13,556 nucleotides of DNA, taken from assembly GCA_964437825.1 (NCBI GenBank), contig CAYTIH010000057.1:1-13556 (forward strand), read 5' to 3'. Numbering within the stretch: the stretch's first letter is position 1; each line of letters opens with the position of its first letter. This stretch comes from JBJFCE01 sp964437825. GTDB taxonomy: Bacteria > Bacillota > Clostridia > Lachnospirales > Lachnospiraceae. This document shows positions 1-6,103 of this stretch, piece by piece. Position numbers and translations under genes: made by a program. Below the pieces are notes generated by a model. That model saw only the letters and a list, made by a program, of their open reading frames with translations, was not told where the DNA came from and made no database searches.

Positions 1-948
1 GCTCCGGCCAAGAGAGAAACCGATACCATGCCTCAGTGGGCAGGATCTTCCTGGTATTTTATCCGTTATACCGATCCGAAGAATACACAGGCGCTTGCAA
101 GCAAGGAAGCCATGAATTACTGGCTGCCTGTTGACTGGTATAACGGTGGTATGGAGCATACGACTCTGCATCTGTTATATTCCAGATTCTGGCATAGATT
201 CCTGTATGATCAGGGGGTTGTACCCTGTAAGGAACCGTATAAAAAGAGAACCTCACATGGCATGATTCTCGGAGAAAACGGTGAGAAGATGAGTAAATCC
301 CGCGGCAATGTCGTAAATCCCGATGATATCATCAGAGATTACGGCGCTGATACGCTGCGTACCTATGAAATGTTTATCGGTGCCTTTGATTTAAGCGCCT
401 GCTGGTCCGAGGACGGCGTCAAGGGCTGTCGGAGATTTTTGGAGCGTGTATGGAAGCTGCAGGATATTGTAACGGAGGAAGAAGGCTTTTCAAAGGATCT
501 GGAAACCAAGATGCACCAGACAATTAAGAAGGTAAGCTCTGACTTTGAAAGCCTGAAATACAATACCGCAATTGCTGCCATGATGGCGCTGATTAATGAT
601 TTTTATAAAAAAGGCTCCGTAACGAGGGATGAGTTCAAAACGCTGCTGATTTTATTAAACCCGGTTGCGCCTCATATTACTGAGGAGCTTTGGGAGAGTA
701 AAAACTACGGCGGCAGACTGTATCAATCCGCATGGCCGGAATTTGATGAAGCAAAGACCGTTGAGTCCACCGTGGAGATCGCAGTTCAGATCAACGGAAA
801 GACCAAGGCTACGCTGAATATCGGAAAAGAAGACCCGAAGGACGAAGTCATTGCGAAAGCAAAAGAGGCACTCGGCGATAAGCTGACCGGTAATGTCGTG
901 AAAGAGATTTATGTACCGGGCAGGATTGTGAATATAGTGATGAAATGA
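1..948 (+). CDS. leuS: Leucyl-tRNA synthetase, C-terminal part (5' end outside window)
   Basis: Class I aminoacyl-tRNA synthetase that charges tRNA-Leu with leucine in the cytoplasm. The frame is open from base 1, so 315 C-terminal codons are seen; bacterial LeuRS is usually a little over 800 residues. Visible residues 5-19 carry the RETDTMPQWAGSSWY block typical of LeuRS catalytic domains. The KMSKS signature that binds ATP is intact at visible residues 96-100 (bases 286-300), inside GEKMSKSRGNVVNPDD. Then follow the helical anticodon-binding domain (for example LLNPVAPHITEELWE) and the small C-terminal domain, ending in RIVNIVMK. The CP1 editing domain and the HIGH motif must lie upstream. 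A stem-loop terminator follows at about 984-1048. The identification is firm; only the start is missing. Confidence 0.97.
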   Translation, partial: APAKRETDTMPQWAGSSWYFIRYTDPKNTQALASKEAMNYWLPVDWYNGGMEHTTLHLLYSRFWHRFLYDQGVVPCKEPYKKRTSHGMILGENGEKMSKSRGNVVNPDDIIRDYGADTLRTYEMFIGAFDLSACWSEDGVKGCRRFLERVWKLQDIVTEEEGFSKDLETKMHQTIKKVSSDFESLKYNTAIAAMMALINDFYKKGSVTRDEFKTLLILLNPVAPHITEELWESKNYGGRLYQSAWPEFDEAKTVESTVEIAVQINGKTKATLNIGKEDPKDEVIAKAKEALGDKLTGNVVKEIYVPGRIVNIVMK

Positions 949-983
949 GCCCGGCGGGCGAATGCCCACATGGAGCCGTTATA

Positions 984-1048
984 AAATTTGCTCCCCTGTG
1001 ATAGCAGTCAGGATATTTCAGCTGCTTGTCACAGGCGGAGCATATTTT
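984..1048 (+). terminator. Long stem-loop terminator after leuS
   Basis: The arm TGCTCCCCTGTGA (989-1001) pairs with TCACAGGCGGAGCA (1029-1042), with one bulged C. An inner AGCAG/CTGCT pairing (1003-1007 with 1022-1026) extends the stem. The 3' arm is followed by TATTTTGT and the 5' arm is preceded by ATAAAAT, so the outer A/T tracts can also pair and it may terminate in both directions. It lies 40 bases after the leuS stop. The structure was read by eye; no folding energy was calculated. Confidence 0.75.
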
Positions 1049-1161
1049 GTAAACGGAGGTTAAAGCGGTTGCTTGATGCTTCATGAAGGGAGCTTTCAAG
1101 CGGTAAGGGAAGGCTTTAGAAAAAGGGAAAGCTTTAGAATGTAAGAGGAGGCGTGATATTG

Positions 1162-1689
1162 ATGAAAAAACATAGGATACTCAAGGGGATGGCTGCTTTT
1201 TTGATACTGATTGTGCTGGGCTGTATGATATGGGGAGCTATAATCAATCGCCCGGTGAATGAGGTTGGCATTGAGGGAAGCTCCGTTCATTTTAAAACGC
1301 CGGGTTTTCTGCTGCCGCTTGTTAAGGGGAAGCCCGATGAAACGGTCAGAAGCAGTGAATTTGGGACAACGCAGTATATCTATCAGAATCAAACGCTGTT
1401 TCAGCAAACGGGTGTAATTTATTATAACTGCACGTTTGGAGTGTATGAAGTGGGCGTAGTGATACCGGTTGATAAGCAAAACGGTGAGGAAATTTATCAT
1501 TACATAGATGAATATGTATGCAATGTATATTCGAAGAAGAACGGTTTTTACGATGAAGGAATCGTTGCGCATGATGAAACGGGAGAGCTTAGTCATAGCT
1601 TTGGGGCGGATTTTGGAGCAACAGGCATAAGCGTATGGGTGGAATATGCCGACGATCAGATATCTGTCAGAGCGAATTATCAGTATTAG
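1162..1689 (+). CDS. Small N-terminally anchored protein of unknown function
   Basis: A 175-residue protein not recognised as any family. The ATG at 1162 is preferred because AGAGGAGG (1144-1151) lies 10 bases upstream; a GTG at 1153 in the same frame sits too close to that site. Residues 1-9 are basic (MKKHRILKG) and residues about 10-28 form one hydrophobic segment. It is either a signal anchor or, less likely, a lipoprotein signal: LIVLGC is a poor lipobox because the residues after Cys stay hydrophobic. The rest, about 145 residues, is polar, rich in Tyr, Gly and beta-type sequence, with no catalytic motif seen, and would lie outside the membrane. It stands between the leuS terminator and the chemoreceptor with its own ribosome site, and no obvious partner gene. 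That it is a real gene is likely; its function is unknown. Confidence 0.72.
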   Translation: MKKHRILKGMAAFLILIVLGCMIWGAIINRPVNEVGIEGSSVHFKTPGFLLPLVKGKPDETVRSSEFGTTQYIYQNQTLFQQTGVIYYNCTFGVYEVGVVIPVDKQNGEEIYHYIDEYVCNVYSKKNGFYDEGIVAHDETGELSHSFGADFGATGISVWVEYADDQISVRANYQY

Positions 1690-1731
1690 AAAATTGATAC
1701 AAGCCAGGAATCATCCATGTAAGCCTTATAA

Positions 1732-1781
1732 CGTGATTCATGAATATGCGGTGCAGCGTGATTCATGAATATGCAGTATAT
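1732..1781. repeat. Two tandem ~25-bp repeats, each with palindrome ATTCATGAAT
   Basis: CGTGATTCATGAATATGC occurs at 1732-1749 and again at 1757-1774, identical over 18 bases and phased by 25 bases. Each copy contains the perfect 10-bp palindrome ATTCATGAAT. The pair ends just upstream of the -35 box of the chemoreceptor promoter. Two closely phased dyads at that place suggest binding sites for a dimeric regulator, but no regulator is identified. Confidence 0.6.
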
Positions 1782-1809
1782 TGACTTTTAAAATAAAAGG
1801 TGCCATAAT
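1781..1809 (+). promoter_or_regulatory. Promoter for the chemoreceptor gene
   Basis: TTGACT (1781-1786) and CATAAT (1804-1809) are separated by 17 bases, and the -10 box is preceded by TGC, an extended -10 element. It reads like a housekeeping sigma-A promoter rather than a flagellar sigma-D one. The -10 box overlaps an inverted repeat, CATAATA (1804-1810) with TATTATG (1827-1833), which could be an operator or part of the leader. The leader to the start at 1918 would be about 100 bases and A/T-rich. Confidence 0.65.
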
Positions 1810-1917
1810 AATATTCAGAAAATTTATATTATGTTTATGAATTTTTTAGAAAAATTTTGCTGATGGGGTTGTGGTCAACTTATAGTCGTATTTGTGTAAA
1901 GGGTAGAGGTGAGAGGG

Positions 1918-3639
1918 ATGAAAAAAAGTATCGGATGCAAGGTAATTGCCATGATGGCGATTTTAGGCGGTGTCTTCCTGGTGACAATTGTTGTCAATAT
2001 CATGGCATTATCGTCTATCAAAAAAAATAATAATTCGGTAAATATTTACCTGGAAATGAGCCAGGCAAAGGGTGATGCATCGACTGCATTCCAGCAGATG
2101 CAGTTATATTCGAATCTGATCTATTTCAAGCAATATGAGCTTGAAGCCATGAGTGAAAAGCTTGCGGCAGGAATCTCTGATATGGGTGCCGCAATGGATA
2201 ATCTGGAGAATCTTTGCACCTATACAGAGGATGATGAAATGTTAGCGGCTTTTCAAACCTGGGACGCTGCTACGACGGAGTTTGCTGATTTTTGTACTGA
2301 GATACTTACAAAGGCCCGGGAGGAGGATTTTGAAAGTGTAGGGACTATGGTAACTGATTTAAAAACTTACATAGTACCGGCGCAGGCAGCGGAGGATGTA
2401 TATGATACCTTGGCTGCCGAGAAACAGACGAATATCCAGAATAAAAGTACTGCTACGATCAGCAGCATATATAGCCTCAGTATGGTTTTGGTTGTAGTAT
2501 TTCTGGTTGTGTTTATTGCTACTATTATTATTGTTATTATTACGATTGCAAGACCGGCAAAGAAATCCGGTGAGCTGCTGCAGGATATTGTAAGAAAGAT
2601 CAGGAACAATGAGGGAGACTTGACGGAGCGGATACCGGTCAAGACTCATGACGAGATCGGTCAGATGACGGAGGGAATCAACAGTTTTCTGGAGCAATTG
2701 CAGGGCGTTATGCGCAGGCTGAAGCAGGAAGCGGAGCAGATTATGATTTCGGCAGAGACTGTCAGCAGAGAAATCAATGACTCCAATGAGAGCGCCGGAA
2801 GTGTATCTGCGGCGATGGAAGAAATGTCTGCAAGTATGGAAGAAATATCTGCAACATTGGGGCAGATGGCAGAAGGAAGCAATAATGTTCTGGAAGAAAT
2901 AAAGACAATGAACGGTGAAGTGAATCATGGTGTAAATCTTGTGCTTGATATTAAGGAGCGGGCGCAGAGCATGCATCAGAGTACCGTGAAAAGTAAAGAG
3001 TCTGCGGGACAAATAATAGGTGATATTCGTGATACGCTTGAAAACGCAGTGGAGGAAAGCCGCAGCGTAGAACAGATTCAGGAGTTGACAGGAGAAATTC
3101 TGAATATTACCAGTCAGACAAATTTACTTGCCCTGAACGCCTCTATTGAAGCGGCGAGAGCCGGAGAAGCCGGAAAAGGCTTTGCGGTTGTTGCGGATGA
3201 AATCAGAGTTCTGGCGGATAACAGCCGGAATACGGCAAATAATATTCAGAGCATCAGCAATCAGGTGACGGAAGCGGTGGAACGCCTTGCGAAGAATGCG
3301 GAGGGTATGCTGCGCTTTATCGATGAAAAGGTTTTAAAGGATTATGATGGTTTTGTGGAAGTGGTGGAGCAGTATGAGAAGGATGCTGACAGCGTAAACG
3401 ATATTTTGACGGAATTTGCCAGAAATACAAGTGATATCAATGACACTATGGAGTCGATGAATGTGGGAATTAATGATATTGCAGTTGCGGTGGATGAGAG
3501 CGCCAAGGGCGTGGTAAGCGTGGCGGAGAATGCAGTCAGTCTGGTAGGATCGATTTCACAGATACAGCAGGAAACAGAAAATAATCAGGAGATTTCCGCG
3601 CAGCTGAGCGGCGAAGTGAATCGTTTCAAAAACGTATAA
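1918..3639 (+). CDS. Methyl-accepting chemotaxis protein (transmembrane chemoreceptor)
   Basis: Senses an extracellular or membrane signal and controls CheA/CheW. The ATG at 1918 follows AGAGGTGA (1905-1912) at a 5-base spacing; a GTG at 1909 is the alternative. The protein is 573 residues. TM1 spans about 9-31, an extracellular helical ligand-binding region about 32-184 (four-helix-bundle type by length and composition), TM2 about 187-212, and HAMP about 211-265 with GDLTERIPVKTHDEIGQM. A long coiled-coil signalling domain follows. The conserved hairpin tip is QTNLLALNASIEAARAGEAG, with Glu411 in IEAARAGEAG. There is no C-terminal NWETF-type tether. The FIDEKVLKDYDGF segment after the tip is, from memory, frequent in clostridial receptors. 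It is an orphan: no che or flagellar gene is in the window. A hairpin at 3704-3751 ends the unit. The ligand cannot be told from sequence. Confidence 0.95.
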   Translation: MKKSIGCKVIAMMAILGGVFLVTIVVNIMALSSIKKNNNSVNIYLEMSQAKGDASTAFQQMQLYSNLIYFKQYELEAMSEKLAAGISDMGAAMDNLENLCTYTEDDEMLAAFQTWDAATTEFADFCTEILTKAREEDFESVGTMVTDLKTYIVPAQAAEDVYDTLAAEKQTNIQNKSTATISSIYSLSMVLVVVFLVVFIATIIIVIITIARPAKKSGELLQDIVRKIRNNEGDLTERIPVKTHDEIGQMTEGINSFLEQLQGVMRRLKQEAEQIMISAETVSREINDSNESAGSVSAAMEEMSASMEEISATLGQMAEGSNNVLEEIKTMNGEVNHGVNLVLDIKERAQSMHQSTVKSKESAGQIIGDIRDTLENAVEESRSVEQIQELTGEILNITSQTNLLALNASIEAARAGEAGKGFAVVADEIRVLADNSRNTANNIQSISNQVTEAVERLAKNAEGMLRFIDEKVLKDYDGFVEVVEQYEKDADSVNDILTEFARNTSDINDTMESMNVGINDIAVAVDESAKGVVSVAENAVSLVGSISQIQQETENNQEISAQLSGEVNRFKNV

Positions 3640-3703
3640 TTCGTTACAGTGAAGTCAAAAGGCTGAAATGTAACTTATTTTGTGATGTATTTCAGATGTT
3701 TAT

Positions 3704-3753
3704 AAAACCTTCAAATTGATGTAAAATAGTATTACTCAGTTTGAAGGTTTTTA
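3704..3753. terminator. Hairpin terminator after the chemoreceptor gene
   Basis: AAAACCTTCAAA (3704-3715) and TTTGAAGGTTTT (3740-3751) form a perfect 12-bp stem with a 24-base loop. The 3' arm runs into a T tract and the 5' arm starts with an A tract, so it could stop transcripts from either side. The loop is larger than in most intrinsic terminators, which lowers confidence. It contains TAAAAT (3722-3727), which could serve as a weak -10 box for the next gene (TTTATA at 3699-3704 as a poor -35). Confidence 0.65.
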
Positions 3754-3812
3754 TATGTTGGCTTTCGCCGGACGAATTTCCGGTACGGATCAAATGATAA
3801 ACGGAGGACTTG

Positions 3813-4559
3813 ATGTTGAATTATGAAGATGTAATAGCAGAATTAAACGATATGGCGCAGCCCGGCCTTGCCCAATTCTCGGAAAGTCTGACGCCGGGCG
3901 CGGGAACCATGCTTGGCGTGCGGATACCAAAGCTGAGAACGCTTGCGAAGCGTCTTGCAAAAGAAGACTGGAAAGGCTTTATGGAGCTTGCCCGGGATGA
4001 TACCTATGAAGAACTCATGCTGCAGGGCTTTGTGCTTGGGTATGCCAAAGCCGAACTTTCAGAGCTTTTGCCTTACATAGAACGCTTTATTTCCAAAATC
4101 GATAATTGGGCGATTAATGACTGTTTCTGTGCGACACTTAAAATTGCCGCAAAGAAGCAGGAAGAAGTATGGGAATTTCTGATGGGGTATTTGGATTCCA
4201 AGAGGGAGTTTGAGCTTCGCGTTGTTGCCGTTATGCTGATGGATTATTATCTGAATGATGCTTATATTGACAGGGTGCTTACGATTTATGAGGACCTTGG
4301 AAGCGGAAACAGGATACTGGATGATCCGAAGGAACCGCAAGCCTGGCAGAAAGGCTACTATCTGGAGATGGGGGTTGCATGGGGCATTGCAACTGCATAT
4401 GTCAAATATCCGGACCGGACCATGGGACTGTTAAATGCAGGGAGGCTGAGTCCGTTTACATACAGGAAATCCATTCAGAAAATGTTGGAATCCTATCGGG
4501 TCAGTGAAGAAGACAAGCAAGTTCTTCGCAGCATGCGTGATCAGGCGAAACAGAAATAA
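3813..4559 (+). CDS. AlkD-family DNA alkylation repair protein (DNA glycosylase)
   Basis: Member of the HEAT-like-repeat DNA glycosylases (AlkC/AlkD), which excise alkylated bases such as N3-alkyladenine and N7-alkylguanine. The ATG at 3813 sits 5 bases after GGAGG (3803-3807); a TTG at 3810 is less likely. At 248 residues it fits the family. The N-terminus has the VRIPKLRTLAKRL segment and the rest is helical repeats. In Bacillus cereus AlkD the active site uses Trp109, Asp113 and Arg148. Here WAINDC places Trp99 and Asp103 with the same four-residue step, and FELRVVA gives Arg136 at similar spacing, so the catalytic residues seem kept. Only 34 bases separate its stop from the MATE remnant, suggesting they were once cotranscribed. 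The family is firm; the substrate range is inferred. Confidence 0.9.
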   Translation: MLNYEDVIAELNDMAQPGLAQFSESLTPGAGTMLGVRIPKLRTLAKRLAKEDWKGFMELARDDTYEELMLQGFVLGYAKAELSELLPYIERFISKIDNWAINDCFCATLKIAAKKQEEVWEFLMGYLDSKREFELRVVAVMLMDYYLNDAYIDRVLTIYEDLGSGNRILDDPKEPQAWQKGYYLEMGVAWGIATAYVKYPDRTMGLLNAGRLSPFTYRKSIQKMLESYRVSEEDKQVLRSMRDQAKQK

Positions 4560-4980
4560 AAAGCGATGATCGTGACAGGGATGAGGCTGCTATATGGGAC
4601 AAATTAACGGCGAGCAGTTGGGAAAGGAGAAAATTCTGCATTTGATGGTGCAAATGGCCCTTCCCTCCATTGTTGCGCAGACAATTAATATTTTATACAG
4701 TATTATTGACCGGATTTATATCGGTCATATTGAAGGCATCGGTACGGATGCGCTCACCTGTGTAGGTCTGACACTCCCGATTATTACCCTGATTTCCGCG
4801 TTTTGGCGTTTGTCGGGGCGGGAGGAGCGCCGCTTGCAGCGATTTTTCTCGGGAAGGGGATAAAAAACGCGCACAGGAGATACTTGGAAGCGGAATTTTT
4901 CTGCTTGGTATTTTTACCGTTTTTCTGATGGCCATTTTTTATCTGTTTCAGGTTCCGCTGGCGCTGCTTCTTCCGCATTT

Positions 4981-4994
4981 TTTGGTTTTCCAAA
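4981..4994. promoter_or_regulatory. Short palindrome TTTGG-TTTT-CCAAA upstream of GH113 gene
   Basis: A perfect 5-bp inverted repeat with a 4-base spacer lies just upstream of a possible -35 box (5002-5007) for the carbohydrate operon, inside the non-MATE tail of the pseudogene. Its place fits a regulator half-site pair, but it is short, A/T-rich and could be chance. Confidence 0.25.
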
Positions 4995-5001
4995 GAAGCA
5001 G

Positions 5002-5031
5002 TGGACAAAATGGTATGATCTTTGATAGGAT
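5002..5031 (+). promoter_or_regulatory. Possible promoter of the carbohydrate operon
   Basis: TGGACA (5002-5007) and TAGGAT (5026-5031) are 18 bases apart, a moderate sigma-A match with one mismatch in the -35 box and two in the -10. A start near 5038 would leave only a few bases before the ribosome site GAGGGGG (5041-5047). A promoter is expected here because the upstream gene is dead, but the match is weak. Confidence 0.35.
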
Positions 5032-5053
5032 TTTATAAATGAGGGGGATTATC

Positions 5054-5983
5054 ATGCAGATCAATGGAATTACATTTGCACCGTTTTGCGGAAGGGGAGT
5101 CCTTTCCGAGCAGGAGACATATCACAGCTTTGATTTGATGCTGCAAAAAACAGGTGCAGATTACGTGACTTTTGTTCCGAACGGGATGCAGGACACTGCA
5201 CAGAGTGAGCAGATTGATTTTAAATCCATGTGTACCTGTGGGGACGAGGAGCTGGTCCGGATGATAGCATATGCGCATGATCAGGGCATACGGGTGGCAT
5301 TAAAGCCGACTGTGAACTGCAAAAACGGAACCTGGCGGGCTCATATCAACTTTTTTGATATTGATGTACCGTGTGAACCGAAATGGTGCAACTGGTTTGC
5401 ATCCTATACCGAATTTCAGCTGCATTATGCCCGAATTGCCGAGAAAACCGGCTGTGAAATGTTTCTGCCCGGCTGCGAGATGGTAATGGCAGAACGCAGG
5501 GAATCGCAGTGGAGAGCGCTGATCGGTGATATCAGAAAGGAATATCATGGAATTCTTGCCTATAATACGGATAAATATCAGGAGGATCATGTGACATGGT
5601 GGGACTGCGTGGATATGATTTCCTCCAGCGGATATTATCCGGCGCAGGACTGGGAGAAGGAATTGGACCGGATCGAAAAGGTGGTACGGAAATTTCAAAA
5701 GCCCTTCTTTTTTGCAGAGGTTGGCTGCATGTCCGTGGAAGGCGCCTCCAAAGTGCCGAATGACTGGAGCATAAAGGCCCGGATTCATCCGCAGGAGCAG
5801 GCCTTTTGGTATGAGAATATGTTCCGTGCGGTACAGAAAAGAGACTGGGTGCAGGGGACGGTAATCTGGTCATGGTCGGACAGACTGTATCCCAAGGAGC
5901 GGGCGCTGAGTATTGGCGGCTATGATATTTACGGAAAACCTGCAGCGGATCTTGTTGAGAGGGTCTATAAAGGAATACAATAG
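5054..5983 (+). CDS. GH113 glycoside hydrolase, likely beta-1,4-mannanase/mannosidase
   Basis: Single TIM-barrel glycosidase of clan GH-A, resembling family GH113, whose known members cleave beta-1,4-mannans and manno-oligosaccharides with retention. The ATG at 5054 (309 residues) is preferred, 6 bases after GAGGGGG (5041-5047); an ATG at 5039 overlaps that site. The probable acid/base is Glu142 in FLPGCEMVMAERR (strand 4) and the probable nucleophile Glu222 in KPFFFAEVGCMS (strand 7). Their spacing of 80 equals that I recall for the Alicyclobacillus GH113 mannanase. ISSSGYYP and WSWSDRLYPKERALSIGGYD are further barrel-end segments. No signal peptide, so it should act inside the cell on imported oligosaccharides. 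First intact gene of the run leading into GH3 (82-base gap). The fold is firm; the mannan substrate follows from the family and was not shown here. Confidence 0.87.
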   Translation: MQINGITFAPFCGRGVLSEQETYHSFDLMLQKTGADYVTFVPNGMQDTAQSEQIDFKSMCTCGDEELVRMIAYAHDQGIRVALKPTVNCKNGTWRAHINFFDIDVPCEPKWCNWFASYTEFQLHYARIAEKTGCEMFLPGCEMVMAERRESQWRALIGDIRKEYHGILAYNTDKYQEDHVTWWDCVDMISSSGYYPAQDWEKELDRIEKVVRKFQKPFFFAEVGCMSVEGASKVPNDWSIKARIHPQEQAFWYENMFRAVQKRDWVQGTVIWSWSDRLYPKERALSIGGYDIYGKPAADLVERVYKGIQ

Positions 5984-6043
5984 ATTGGGATCGCAGATTA
6001 TCGCGTGTCATTGCAATAAATAGCTCTGACATGGAGGATTAGT

Positions 6044-6103
6044 ATGAGGGAAGGAATCGGTCAGCATGTCGGAAGGAAAGAAGCGGAATCCTTTATGGGA
6101 TGA
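6044..6103 (+). CDS. Possible 19-codon leader ORF overlapping the GH3 start
   Basis: The best ribosome site between the GH113 and GH3 genes, GGAGG at 6033-6037, stands 6 bases before an ATG (6044) that is not in the GH3 frame. It opens a 19-residue reading frame (MREGIGQHVGRKEAESFMG) that stops at 6101-6103, inside the GH3 gene. It could couple GH3 translation to a leader peptide or be a relic of an older start. No similarity is recognised, and a chance reading frame remains quite possible. Confidence 0.25.
   Translation: MREGIGQHVGRKEAESFMG

Larger units (their letters stand above)
4594..5038 (+). pseudogene. MATE-family multidrug/cation antiporter remnant, two frameshifts and truncated
   Basis: The first 70 codons read as a normal MATE N-terminus (MGQINGEQLGKEKILHLMVQMALPSIVAQ split over an amphipathic start and TM1, then ALTCVGLTLPIITLISAF). 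After base 4803 the family sequence continues in another frame as AFVGAGGAPLAAIFLGKG, consistent with loss of one base from an original TTTTCGGCG. At the G run 4856-4859 it moves to a third frame as DKKRAQEILGSGIFLLGIFTVFLMAIFYLFQVPL, again one base short. Family resemblance ends near base 4965; an unrelated tail runs to TAA 5036-5038. MATE proteins are about 450 residues with 12 helices, so some 300 residues are missing. No function as a transporter is possible. Sequencing error could explain one indel in a G run but not the truncation. Confidence 0.9.

Noticed and set aside
1076..1144. 22-codon reading frame between leuS and the membrane protein gene
   Set aside because: The nearest GGAGG (1055-1059) is 16 bases away and out of range, and the frame has repeated, basic low-complexity sequence; likely chance, although it ends just before the next ribosome site.
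1162..1689. Lipoprotein call for the small anchored protein
   Set aside because: The LIVLGC sequence has Leu at -2 and is followed by more hydrophobic residues, so it fits a membrane anchor better than a cleaved lipobox.
1732..1781. CRISPR-like repeat pair
   Set aside because: Only two units with a 7-base gap between identical blocks, no spacers of usual length and no cas gene; better explained as operator repeats.
2359..3012. Minus-strand reading frame of 217 codons
   Set aside because: Antisense to the TM2/HAMP/signalling region of the chemoreceptor; low-complexity Asn run and no ribosome site, so a shadow.
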